Source of the DNA: Nitrospirota bacterium
GTDB taxonomy: Bacteria > Nitrospinota_A > UBA7883
DNA length: 64,000 nt
NCBI GenBank assembly: GCA_024275315.1
Contig: JAJRZK010000009.1
Location: 81,001-145,000 of the forward strand
Reading direction: 5' to 3'
In this document: positions 28,377 through 36,760 of the stretch, in pieces
Layout of the letters: each line of letters begins with the position of its first letter
Position numbering within the stretch: position 1 is the stretch's first letter
Program-made: the position numbers and the translations under genes
The notes under the pieces: generated by a model
What the model was told of the DNA's origin: nothing
Database searches by the model: none
Seen by the model: the letters and a program-made list of their open reading frames with translations, nothing else

Positions 28377-30500
28377 ATGACAAAAGGCAAAATCCTTGTC
28401 GTGGACGACGAAGAGAACATTCGAGGTTCCCTGAAGGAAATACTCGTTGACGAAGGTTATGAGGTCTCCATCGCCGAGGACGGGGAAACAGCCCTGCGCA
28501 TGATACAGTCTGAAGCTCCGGATCTGGTTTTGCTTGATGTCTGGATTCCCGGAATAGACGGCATACAGACACTTAAACTGTTAAAAAAAATGGATTCCAA
28601 CACAGAAGTGGTCATGATGAGCGGCCATGGCGCCGTTGATACCGCTGTCAAGGCCACGAAGCTTGGGGCGTACGATTTTATCGAAAAACCGTTTTCCCTT
28701 GATACGGTTCTTCGCAAAGCTTCCGAGGCGCTCCAAAACAAGCGCGGCAGGGCACAGGGAGGTGGAGCGGTCGGTGAAGAGGTTTTTACCGAAAACTGGT
28801 TTATCGGATCGTCGGAAAATGCCGCACAGGTAAACGCGTTTCTGCGAAAAGCTTCTAATAGCGTTGAACCGGCCCTGATTTGTGGCGAATCCGGTCTCGG
28901 CAAAAGATTCGCCGCTCGCCTGATCCACGAGCGGTCAAAACGGCGGAATGAACCTTTCACTGAAATTTCCTGCGACACTACCAGCGTCCAGGATTTTGAC
29001 GCGCTACTGTTCGGAAAACACTCGGAAAACAGTGATGATAATCACATGTCGGATTCAAGGAGAACAACGCTGGCTGGCAGCGGGACGATATTTTTTGACA
29101 AGCTCGACAGCCTGTCCATTAAATCGCAACGCAAGCTCTTCAAGGCTTTGGACAGGGGCATAAGGGACCCCAAAAGTAGCGGTGGCTCTCTAAACGCGAG
29201 GATAATCGCATCTTCAGACTCGATTATCCGAAGCGACTCGGTTGAAAATAATATAATCAAGGGTTTTGTAGGCCTTTTTTCCGGCATGACGATAAACATC
29301 ACTCCTCTACGCCAGCGCAGAGAGGACATCAAGGATCTTGTGTCCAAGTTTGTGGGCGACTTCGGCGTAGTTTACGGCAAACACATAGAAACCATTGACA
29401 AGAAGTTTTTGGACGTTATTTCAAGCTCTCCTCTTCCCGGCAACACAGTGGAACTATACAACATTGTCGAGATGGCTATCCTTTCATGCCAAGGCGCAAC
29501 GCTGACCCTGGATCATCTTGCGCCGACCGACCATGAAAAGCAAACCGGATACGCAAAATCCTCCAAAAACACCGCCATAGCAGAGGTTTCCGGAACGGCC
29601 GACAAAACCGCCCGCACCAGGAAAGCGGCGCGGCGCACAAGCAAGAACACCGTGTATCAACGCACTTTGAGAAACTCCGTGGTACTGTGCGGCCAGGGAC
29701 TGCACTCCGGGATAAAAACGGGGATAATTCTTTCACCCTTGCCGCCGAATTCCGGAATCGTCTTCTGGGATATCAGCTCCGGCGGGAAAGTGTCCGGGCT
29801 ACTGGATTTCGTCCGCTCCACCGAATACGCCACAACGCTTTCCCATGGTGACGTTACGATCAAAACGGTCGAACACCTGATGTCCGCGTTGCACAGCTAC
29901 CATATAGCCAATCTTCTCGTGAAAATAGGAGACGAAGCTCCTATTATGGATGGGTCGTCCCTTGATTTCTGCAAAATCATTGAAGATGGCGGGATAAAGG
30001 AGCAGGACGCGGTCGTAGAGCGTATTGCGCTGGACAAGGTTATCAGCGTCGGTGACCCGGACGATGGGCCATACCTGGCCGTGGAGCCTACGGACAATTT
30101 TTCAATAAGCTATTTTCTGGACTATCCCCCTCCCATCGGAAAGCAGGAACACGTCTATACCCACAAATCGGGGGAACATTACAGAAGGACAATAGCCCCG
30201 GCCAGAACGTTTGGATTTTTAAAGGACATCAAGAAGCTGGAAGAGGCGGGCCTTGCCAGCGGGGGGAAACTTTCCAACGTCATCCTTATAGACAACGAGA
30301 AAGTCGTCAACACGCCGCTGAGGTTTCCAAACGAACCTGCGCGTCATAAAATCCTCGATCTGATAGGTGACCTGTATCTGCTGGGCCGCCCGATCAATGG
30401 ACATTTTATCGCAAAGCGAAGCGGGCACACCCAAAACATCGCCCTGATAAAAAAGATAAGCAAGCATATAAACTCCGGAAAACATGAACCAGAATCATAA
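28377..30500 (+). CDS. lpxC: NtrX-type response regulator fused to LpxC deacetylase
   Basis: 707 residues in one frame. Residues 1-120 are a receiver with intact acidic pair (VVDDEEN), Asp54 (LLDVWIPG) and KPF lysine. About 144-385 is a sigma-54-type AAA+ domain: Walker A is kept (GESGLGK, 170-176), but the GAFTGA loop is missing, Walker B reads GTIFFDKL (Glu replaced by Lys242), and the sensor II arginine is absent (GNTVEL, 355-360). After a basic Ala/Thr linker (390-426) comes a complete LpxC domain (427-703) instead of a Fis helix. Zinc ligands His500, His657 and Asp661, plus Glu499 and His684, fit E. coli H79, H238, D242, E78 and H265 in spacing. LpxC deacetylates UDP-acyl-GlcNAc, the committed step of lipid A synthesis. 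No other lpxC is in the window. Confidence 0.93.
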   Translation: MTKGKILVVDDEENIRGSLKEILVDEGYEVSIAEDGETALRMIQSEAPDLVLLDVWIPGIDGIQTLKLLKKMDSNTEVVMMSGHGAVDTAVKATKLGAYDFIEKPFSLDTVLRKASEALQNKRGRAQGGGAVGEEVFTENWFIGSSENAAQVNAFLRKASNSVEPALICGESGLGKRFAARLIHERSKRRNEPFTEISCDTTSVQDFDALLFGKHSENSDDNHMSDSRRTTLAGSGTIFFDKLDSLSIKSQRKLFKALDRGIRDPKSSGGSLNARIIASSDSIIRSDSVENNIIKGFVGLFSGMTINITPLRQRREDIKDLVSKFVGDFGVVYGKHIETIDKKFLDVISSSPLPGNTVELYNIVEMAILSCQGATLTLDHLAPTDHEKQTGYAKSSKNTAIAEVSGTADKTARTRKAARRTSKNTVYQRTLRNSVVLCGQGLHSGIKTGIILSPLPPNSGIVFWDISSGGKVSGLLDFVRSTEYATTLSHGDVTIKTVEHLMSALHSYHIANLLVKIGDEAPIMDGSSLDFCKIIEDGGIKEQDAVVERIALDKVISVGDPDDGPYLAVEPTDNFSISYFLDYPPPIGKQEHVYTHKSGEHYRRTIAPARTFGFLKDIKKLEEAGLASGGKLSNVILIDNEKVVNTPLRFPNEPARHKILDLIGDLYLLGRPINGHFIAKRSGHTQNIALIKKISKHINSGKHEPES

Positions 30501-31086
30501 GTTGCGCGTTGCGGTTTTGGCTTCCGGAAGAGGGTCGAACCTGCAGGCGCTGATAGACTCGTGCCGGTCGGGCGAGGTGGATGCGCGGGTGATTCTCGTG
30601 ATATCCGACAATCCGGCCGCCAGGGCTCTCGAACTCGCCAGAAAAAACTCCATCCCCGCCACCGTGATCGAAGCGAAAGGATACCACTCCCGTCACGAGT
30701 TCAACACCGCCCTTGCCGACGCGGTGGAACGGTCCGGGGCGGATCTTGTCTGTCTGGCAGGTTTTATGCGTGTGTTATCAGAGGCTTTTCTTGAACGGTT
30801 CAACGGGATGATAATAAACATCCATCCATCCCTGCTCCCTTCCTTCCCCGGCCTTAACGCGCAAAAACAGGCGCTGGAGCACGGGGTGAAGGTGACCGGC
30901 TGTACTGTCCATTGGGTGGACAGGGGGGTCGACACCGGTTCGATAATCCTGCAGGATTGTGTAAAAGTCGAACCGGACGATACGGTCGAAACATTAAGCC
31001 AGAGGATTTTAAAACAGGAGCACGTCATATATCCCAAAGCCGTGCAACTGATAGCTTCGGGCGCTGTAAAGGCTCCCGTGCGGTAA
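30484..31086 (+). CDS. purN: Phosphoribosylglycinamide formyltransferase
   Basis: 200 residues. Transfers formyl from 10-formyl-tetrahydrofolate to GAR in purine synthesis. The VLASGRGSNLQALID start, NIHPSLLPSFPG with catalytic His, and GVDTGSIILQ with the catalytic Asp are all visible. The start lies 17 bases inside the end of the ntrX::lpxC fusion, so translation is probably coupled. It is metabolically unrelated to its envelope neighbours and may simply share the transcript. Confidence 0.95.
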   Translation: MNQNHKLRVAVLASGRGSNLQALIDSCRSGEVDARVILVISDNPAARALELARKNSIPATVIEAKGYHSRHEFNTALADAVERSGADLVCLAGFMRVLSEAFLERFNGMIINIHPSLLPSFPGLNAQKQALEHGVKVTGCTVHWVDRGVDTGSIILQDCVKVEPDDTVETLSQRILKQEHVIYPKAVQLIASGAVKAPVR

Positions 31087-31103
31087 ACCTGCCTGCCGAT
31101 AAC

Positions 31104-31814
31104 ATGACAAGTTTCACTAGTCTCATTTCCCGGCAAAAAACGCTTGGGGCGATTCTCCTTTTCGCCATTTGCGCTGTCTGCCTCCCGGCACAGGCCAGCG
31201 CGGCGCCGGCGGAGCTTGACGACCTTATAGCCAAAACCCAGGCGTCTTTTAACAAGACAAAAACGCTGACTGCGGATTTTACCCAGGAGACGGTAAACAA
31301 AGGATTCGGGCGTGTTACAAAATCAAATGGGCGCTTGTATCTTTTGAAACCGGCGATGATGCGATGGGAATATGAGACACCAAAAGGGCTTTTATTGCTG
31401 ATCGACGGAAAGAAACTCTGGTATTACGACCCGGAGGACAATACAGCCTATTTTGACAAGCTGGAAGGATATTTGCACCCAAAATCCCCCGCCATGTTCC
31501 TGGCTGGCGAGGAACCACTGACCAGCCTGTTTACAATCGAATTGGCGCCGACGTCAAAAGAGGATAAACTTGATACCAGGGCAATGAAGCTGACCCCGAA
31601 AGAGCCGCAACCTGGCGTTCGGGCGATGTTGCTCAAGGTCGATGCAAAGACTTATACAATCCGCGAGCTGATTGTGGTGGATCATCTCGGAAATCGAAAC
31701 AGGCTGATGTTTAGCAATGTCAGACAGCCGGACAGGATTGACCCGGATTTTTTTAAATTTAATATTCCGGAAGGGGCGAGCGCGCGGGCGATGCCAAATC
31801 CCGGGATAAAATAA
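31104..31814 (+). CDS. lolA: Outer-membrane lipoprotein carrier LolA
   Basis: 236 residues from the ATG at 31104; an open frame further upstream lies within purN. A signal peptide (about 1-33, ending ACAVCLPAQASA-like) is followed by the LolA fold: TKTLTADFTQET, GRLYLLKPAMMRWEYETP and LLLIDGKKLWYYDPE are typical. LolA carries lipoproteins through the periplasm from LolCDE to the outer membrane. Located between purN and rseP in the operon that includes the LpxC fusion. The gene precedes rseP by 22 bases. Confidence 0.9.
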   Translation: MTSFTSLISRQKTLGAILLFAICAVCLPAQASAAPAELDDLIAKTQASFNKTKTLTADFTQETVNKGFGRVTKSNGRLYLLKPAMMRWEYETPKGLLLLIDGKKLWYYDPEDNTAYFDKLEGYLHPKSPAMFLAGEEPLTSLFTIELAPTSKEDKLDTRAMKLTPKEPQPGVRAMLLKVDAKTYTIRELIVVDHLGNRNRLMFSNVRQPDRIDPDFFKFNIPEGASARAMPNPGIK

Positions 31815-31836
31815 TATTGAATGAAAGATAGAGGCA

Positions 31837-32952
31837 ATGAACATATTTGGCGTCATGACTTTTATTGAAACATTGACACCTGAACGGCTGGTCGGATGGG
31901 TGGAGTTCGGCTTGTCCGCGATTATAGTTCTGGGTATGCTAATTGTTGTGCACGAGTGCGGCCATTTTATAACCGGCAGGCTTGTGGGGGTGCGGGTCGA
32001 AAAGTTTTCCATCGGGTTCGGGCCCCGGGCGTGGGGCAAGACCATAGGTTCCACCGAATATCTGATTTCCTGGATTCCTCTCGGAGGGTACGTAAAATTT
32101 TACGGAGACGATCCGGACGCGGAGGTGGAGGACCAGGATGAATCGTTTTTTAACCAGGTGGTCTGGAAAAGACTGCTGATTGTGGCCGCAGGCCCATTTT
32201 CCAACCTCGCTTTCGCCATTGTCATTGTCGCCCTTGCGGCCATGATAGGGTTGCCGGAGGGCTCCAGGATAATCGACGAAGTAATGAAAGACTCACCGGC
32301 CCAGCAGGGGGGGCTGTTACCCGGAGACAGGATTGACGCCATTAATGGGCTTAAGATGGCCACCTGGAAAGATGTCCAGACAACCATCCAGAAATCGCCG
32401 GGCGAAAACCTCAGCATTGATGTGTACCGTGAATCGGGCGAGCGGGTGGAGCTTACAATCACACCGAGAGAACACAAGGGAGTCACCATCGACGGCAAAG
32501 AGATAACCATCGGCCAGATCGGTGTAATGCCCAGGCAGATAACAAAACAATACCCGCCCCACCTGGCCGTGGTCAAGGGTGTCACATGGACATGGGATGT
32601 GACGGTTCTCACCTTTTGGGCGATCTCGAAGCTGATCACCCGCGAGATTCCGGCGGATCAGATAGCGGGTCCCATAGGAATCATGAAAATGGCCGGTCAG
32701 GCGGCAAAGACGGGATTCGAAAGCCTGTTGCTATTTATAGGATTAATCTCGGTCAACCTGGGCATATTGAACCTGCTACCCATACCGGTTCTGGACGGGG
32801 GGCATATATTGTTTTTCTCGATTGAAGCCGCGCTTGGCAAACCGTTGAAACTCAAACACCAGGAGCTGGCCCAGCAGGTGGGTATATTCATGCTCATCAG
32901 CCTTATGGCCCTGGCTTTTTACAACGATATAGCGCGGATGATAAATGGTTGA
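31837..32952 (+). CDS. rseP: Site-2 intramembrane zinc protease RseP
   Basis: 371 residues. Zinc motif HECGH in VVHECGHFITGR (helix 1, about 41-52), a single PDZ domain (about 125-210, AQQGGLLPGDRIDAING), and the LLPIPVLDGGHI motif near the third helix (about 310). RseP cleaves membrane-bound anti-sigma factors and remnant signal peptides. The ECF sigma/anti-sigma pair at 43.7-44.8 kb is a possible client, although this is only an inference. Last gene of the run, convergent with queE. Confidence 0.94.
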   Translation: MNIFGVMTFIETLTPERLVGWVEFGLSAIIVLGMLIVVHECGHFITGRLVGVRVEKFSIGFGPRAWGKTIGSTEYLISWIPLGGYVKFYGDDPDAEVEDQDESFFNQVVWKRLLIVAAGPFSNLAFAIVIVALAAMIGLPEGSRIIDEVMKDSPAQQGGLLPGDRIDAINGLKMATWKDVQTTIQKSPGENLSIDVYRESGERVELTITPREHKGVTIDGKEITIGQIGVMPRQITKQYPPHLAVVKGVTWTWDVTVLTFWAISKLITREIPADQIAGPIGIMKMAGQAAKTGFESLLLFIGLISVNLGILNLLPIPVLDGGHILFFSIEAALGKPLKLKHQELAQQVGIFMLISLMALAFYNDIARMING

Positions 32953-32961
32953 CTTTAAAAA

Positions 32962-33609
32962 TTAAACACCACGAGCGTCGGGTCGCCAGATAAATTTGTG
33001 CAGTTGCAGGTTCAGTCTCGCCCGAACACCTGACTCCAAAAGCCATTTCGCTAATGTTTTTGGCTCCACTATACCGCTGGCCGGGGAAAAAAGAAGCGTG
33101 CAACGCTCCTCCAGGCCACGATCCCTGACCATCCCCACGGCCCAGTCAAAGTCTTCCCTGGACGTGATTACGAATTTTATCTGGTCTGATCGCTTTACAT
33201 GATTAAAATTCGATTCGAAAAAGGAATCAGCCGCGCCTGATCCCGGGGTTTTTATATCGACAATATATATGGCCCGATTGTCGAACGATCCGATATCCAC
33301 GGCGCCGTTGGTCTCCACCAACGTTTCAAATCCGCTTTCGACCAGCCTTGCGATCAACTCTCCGGCAACGCTTTGAGCAAGCGGCTCGCCGCCGGTTATT
33401 TCCACAAGTTTTACACCAAAACCTTTCACACGGCTTATGATATCCTCAACTTCCGCAGGTTCGCCGGCGCTTTTCGCGGCGTAAACCGTATCGCAATAGA
33501 CACAATCCAGGTTGCACCCGGCAAGACGGATAAACACGCACGGCAACCCGGCGAAGGTCGATTCACCCTGGATTGAAAGAAAAATCTCTGAAAGCTTTAC
33601 GGCGCCCAT
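32962..33609 (-). CDS. queE: 7-carboxy-7-deazaguanine synthase
   Basis: 215 residues. Radical SAM enzyme of queuosine/7-deazaguanine synthesis converting 6-carboxytetrahydropterin to CDG. LSEIFLSIQGES, the cluster motif CNLDCVYCD (CX3CX2C), VEITGGEPL and a C-terminal LNLQLHKFIW match QueE. Last gene of the fab-rnc run and convergent with rseP, 9 bases apart. No queC or queD is in the window. Confidence 0.93.
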   Translation of the reverse strand: MGAVKLSEIFLSIQGESTFAGLPCVFIRLAGCNLDCVYCDTVYAAKSAGEPAEVEDIISRVKGFGVKLVEITGGEPLAQSVAGELIARLVESGFETLVETNGAVDIGSFDNRAIYIVDIKTPGSGAADSFFESNFNHVKRSDQIKFVITSREDFDWAVGMVRDRGLEERCTLLFSPASGIVEPKTLAKWLLESGVRARLNLQLHKFIWRPDARGV

Positions 33610-33639
33610 AAGCCGTTGGAAAACCCCGAAGTCCGCTTT

Positions 33640-34368
33640 TCAGACACGTTGTTTCTGGCGAGCCATCAGCATTTCATAGCTTTGTTTGGCCGCATATTGC
33701 TCTGCTTCCTTCTTTGTCCTGCCAATCCCGACACCGTAGGGTTCTCCAAGAATGAAGACCCGCACTTTAAACTTTTTCGCATGATCCGGCCCGGATTCGC
33801 AGATGAGGTGATATTGAGGATTTGAAAGGATATGAGCCTGGCAATGTTTCTGGATATGCCCTTTATAGTCGACAATCCGCTTTTCGGTGGTCAATCCGTC
33901 TATTGGCTCTTTGTAGCGCCCCAGGAATATTTCGTACACTTTGTCAAATGACGAGTCCAGAAACAGGGCCGCGACAACAGCTTCAAAGGCGTTGGCCAGC
34001 AGAGAGCTTTTCTCCCTGCCGCCGCTTCCCTCTTCCCCTTTTCCCAGCAAAAGATATGATCCGATGTCGAGTTCCCTGGCGAATTGCGCCAGGGATTGCT
34101 CGTTTACCACCTGCGCGCGTATTTTGGAAAGCTCGCCTTCGGTCATGTCACCATCACGTGTCATAAGGTAGCGGGACACCACAAGATCAATAACAGAATC
34201 ACCCAGAAATTCGAACCGCTCGTTGTTCTTGATGCAACAACCCTGGTTTTCGTTGGTGTAAGACTTGTGAGTAAGGGCTTTGTTCAACAGCTCCGGGTTC
34301 TTGAAAACATAACCGAACTTGCAGGCCAAAGCTTTCAGTTTTTCAAGTCGATTTACATCAAACATCAT
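33640..34368 (-). CDS. rnc: Ribonuclease III
   Basis: 242 residues. Cleaves double-stranded RNA in rRNA and mRNA processing. The ERFEFLGDSVIDLVVS signature (about 47-62), the second catalytic segment LLANAFEAVVAALFLD, and a C-terminal dsRNA-binding domain (about 170-235, GVGIGRTKKEAEQYAAKQSYE) are present. It starts 12 bases after fabF, the common acpP-fabF-rnc order. Confidence 0.96.
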   Translation of the reverse strand: MMFDVNRLEKLKALACKFGYVFKNPELLNKALTHKSYTNENQGCCIKNNERFEFLGDSVIDLVVSRYLMTRDGDMTEGELSKIRAQVVNEQSLAQFARELDIGSYLLLGKGEEGSGGREKSSLLANAFEAVVAALFLDSSFDKVYEIFLGRYKEPIDGLTTEKRIVDYKGHIQKHCQAHILSNPQYHLICESGPDHAKKFKVRVFILGEPYGVGIGRTKKEAEQYAAKQSYEMLMARQKQRV

Positions 34369-34380
34369 TAAAGAGATCAG

Positions 34381-35625
34381 TTATTCCTCGAACTTCTTAA
34401 ACACCAGGGACCCGTTCACCCCTCCGAATCCGAAGGAGTTCGACATCGAATATTCCACCTGGCGATGAACCGCCTTGTTGGGGGCGTAAAACAAGTCACA
34501 AGCCGGATCCTGATTATCCAGATTTATTGTAGGTGGAATCACACCGGTCTCAAGCGCTTTAACGGCGAAGATGGCCTCGATACCCCCCGCGGCTCCCAGC
34601 AGATGACCGGTCATAGATTTTGTGGAGGAAACCGCCAGGTTATGCGCATGCTCTCCAAAAGCCCTCTTGATCGCCTTGGTCTCGATAGAGTCCGCCTTTG
34701 TGGAGGTGGCGTGCGCGTTGATATACCCGACCTGCTCCGGCATAATCCCGGCTTCTTTAATGGCCAGATTCATGCACGCCACAGCGCCATCGCCATTTTC
34801 CGGGGGCGCCGTGATATGATAAGCGTCTCCGTTCATTCCATATCCGACAACCTGGGCGTAAATCCGCGCCCCCCTGGCCTTGGCTGATTCCATGTTTTCA
34901 AGAACCATCACACCGCACCCCTCGCCCATAACAAAGCCGTCCCTGTCCTTGTCAAATGGACGGCACGCCTTTTCCGGCTCGTCGTTACGTCTGGACAAGG
35001 CCTTGGCCGCGGCGAATCCCGCCACACCAAGCCCGGTGATGGCGGCTTCTGTTCCGCCGGCGATCACGGCGTCCGCCTCGCCACGCTCGATGATCCGGGC
35101 GGCGTCCCCCAATGCGGAAGACCCCGTGGAGCATGCGGTGACCGGACACGAATGCGGACCTTTTAGCCCGAAATGGATGGAAACCTGACCCGCGGCAAGG
35201 TTGGCGAGAACCGCAGGAATGAAAAACGGGGAAATCCTGCGCGGCCCCCGCTCCCTCAGGATGCCGGCGGTACGCTCTATTTCCGGAAGCCCCCCGATGC
35301 CGGTTCCCAATACCACACCAAACCTGCTCTTGCGCTCTTCTGACATCGAGGAGAAATCTATCCCCGCGTCTTTCAGGGCGAACTGGACACAGGCCAGGGC
35401 AAAGTGGATAAACCTGTCCATCTTCTTGACTTCTTTCCCGTCGATATAATCGCGCGGGTCAAATCCTTTTACCTCACCGGCTATTTGGACAGGATAACTT
35501 GAAGCGTCAAAACTGGAAATAACCCCGATGCCGGACCGCCCCTCGACAATACCTTTCCATGTCTCCCCTACCCCGATACCCAGGGGAGTGATCATTCCCA
35601 TGCCAGTGACTGCGATATTTTTCAT
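34381..35625 (-). CDS. fabF: 3-oxoacyl-ACP synthase II
   Basis: 414 residues. Elongating ketosynthase of type II fatty-acid synthesis. The catalytic Cys lies in TACSTGSSALGDAAR (about 165), the two His in INAHATSTK (about 303) and KSMTGHLLGAAGG (about 340). The N-terminus KNIAVTGMGMITPLG and GFGGVNGSLVF end are typical. Part of fabD-fabG-acpP-fabF-rnc. A 90-base gap separates it from acpP. Confidence 0.97.
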   Translation of the reverse strand: MKNIAVTGMGMITPLGIGVGETWKGIVEGRSGIGVISSFDASSYPVQIAGEVKGFDPRDYIDGKEVKKMDRFIHFALACVQFALKDAGIDFSSMSEERKSRFGVVLGTGIGGLPEIERTAGILRERGPRRISPFFIPAVLANLAAGQVSIHFGLKGPHSCPVTACSTGSSALGDAARIIERGEADAVIAGGTEAAITGLGVAGFAAAKALSRRNDEPEKACRPFDKDRDGFVMGEGCGVMVLENMESAKARGARIYAQVVGYGMNGDAYHITAPPENGDGAVACMNLAIKEAGIMPEQVGYINAHATSTKADSIETKAIKRAFGEHAHNLAVSSTKSMTGHLLGAAGGIEAIFAVKALETGVIPPTINLDNQDPACDLFYAPNKAVHRQVEYSMSNSFGFGGVNGSLVFKKFEE

Positions 35626-35715
35626 GACAATCCGATGGAACCAAGAAAGATACCAGTATCTCCTACACCCAACCCGGATGGGGAAAACAACATACTTGAA
35701 ATAAAACCGAACAGC

Positions 35716-35955
35716 CTAATCCTGCTTGGCCGTGGCTGTTATATAATCGATAGCCTGTTGGACTGTCAAAATCTTCTCTGCTTCTTCGTCGGGGATTTCA
35801 ATATCGAAAGCTTCCTCGAAAGCCATAACCAGTTCCACAACGTCCAGAGAATCGGCGTCCAGGTCACTGTCGAATTTCGCTTCAGGCGTCACCTGCTCAG
35901 CGTCGACTTCCAGTTGTTCGACAATGATCGATTTGACTTTCTCTTCGACCGACAT
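35716..35955 (-). CDS. acpP: Acyl carrier protein
   Basis: 79 residues, very acidic. Carries growing acyl chains on a phosphopantetheine attached to the serine in [11 protein letters not shown] (Ser near residue 36). It also supplies acyl groups for lipid A, which links it to the LpxC fusion elsewhere in the window. Strong GGAGAAAA precedes the ATG. Lies between fabG and fabF as usual. Confidence 0.97.
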   Translation of the reverse strand: MSVEEKVKSIIVEQLEVDAEQVTPEAKFDSDLDADSLDVVELVMAFEEAFDIEIPDEEAEKILTVQQAIDYITATAKQD

Positions 35956-36019
35956 AAGTTTTTCTCCTGAAAAATCGTTATTCTATTTTAGTTCAAAACT
36001 GTGAAAATCCAAGCTTTAA

Positions 36020-36760
36020 TCACATCGCCATACCGCCGTTTACCGACAGCGTCTGCCCGGTTATATACCCTGCCTCGTCCGAAGCCAGGAACACAGCCGC
36101 CGCCGCCACGTCTTCGATAGAGCCGAATCGGCCCAACGGAATCGATTTTAGCAGTTGATCCTTGGCCGAGTCAGTTAAAACTTCGGTCATGGCGGTTACA
36201 ATATAGCCAGGCGCAATCGAATTGACGGTCACCGACCTGCTGGCCAGCTCCTTTGCGGCCGACTTCGTCAATCCTATCAGTCCAGCCTTCGAGGCGGCAT
36301 AGTTGGCCTGGCCTGCGTTTCCAATCTGTCCGACAACGGAGGTAATGTTTATTATCCTGCCGCCACGGCATTTTATCATCACCCGGGCCGCCGCCCGCAT
36401 TAAATTGAAAGACCCGGTCAGGTTCACCTTGATAACTTCCTCGAAGTCTTTGTCTTTCATCCGGACAAAAAGTCCGTCCCGGGTTATGCCTGCATTGTTT
36501 ACAAGTATATCTATTCCACCAAATGTTTCAATGTGCTTGTCAAAAGAATTCTTCGCCGCTACCGGGTCTGACACGTCCACCGTCATTCCTTCCGCGCGCG
36601 CGCCGAGCTTGCGGCATATTTCAAGTGTCTCGTCCAGGGAGGTCGACCTGGTCAACAACGACAGGTTGGCGCCTTCTTTTGCAAACCGTTCCGCGATGCC
36701 TTTGCCTATGCCCCTAGCGGCGCCTGTTATGATGGCGGTTTTACCTTCAAGCCTGCCCAT
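36020..36760 (-). CDS. fabG: 3-oxoacyl-ACP reductase
   Basis: 246 residues from the ATG at 36760 (MGRLEGKTAII), the usual family N-terminus with GGGGAGAAAC upstream; the open frame before it lies in fabD. NADPH-dependent short-chain dehydrogenase: TGAARGIGKGIA (cofactor), NNAGITRDG, catalytic Ser in INITSVVGQIG and YAASKAG (Tyr, Lys). The start lies 14 bases inside fabD, so the two are coupled. Confidence 0.96.
   Translation of the reverse strand: MGRLEGKTAIITGAARGIGKGIAERFAKEGANLSLLTRSTSLDETLEICRKLGARAEGMTVDVSDPVAAKNSFDKHIETFGGIDILVNNAGITRDGLFVRMKDKDFEEVIKVNLTGSFNLMRAAARVMIKCRGGRIINITSVVGQIGNAGQANYAASKAGLIGLTKSAAKELASRSVTVNSIAPGYIVTAMTEVLTDSAKDQLLKSIPLGRFGSIEDVAAAAVFLASDEAGYITGQTLSVNGGMAM

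Noticed and set aside
29580..29660. The ntrX::lpxC junction as an assembly or sequencing artefact.
   Set aside because: The linker is continuous in frame and of composition like interdomain linkers; no stop or ribosome site marks a separate lpxC start. An error cannot be excluded without reads, but nothing in the sequence suggests one.
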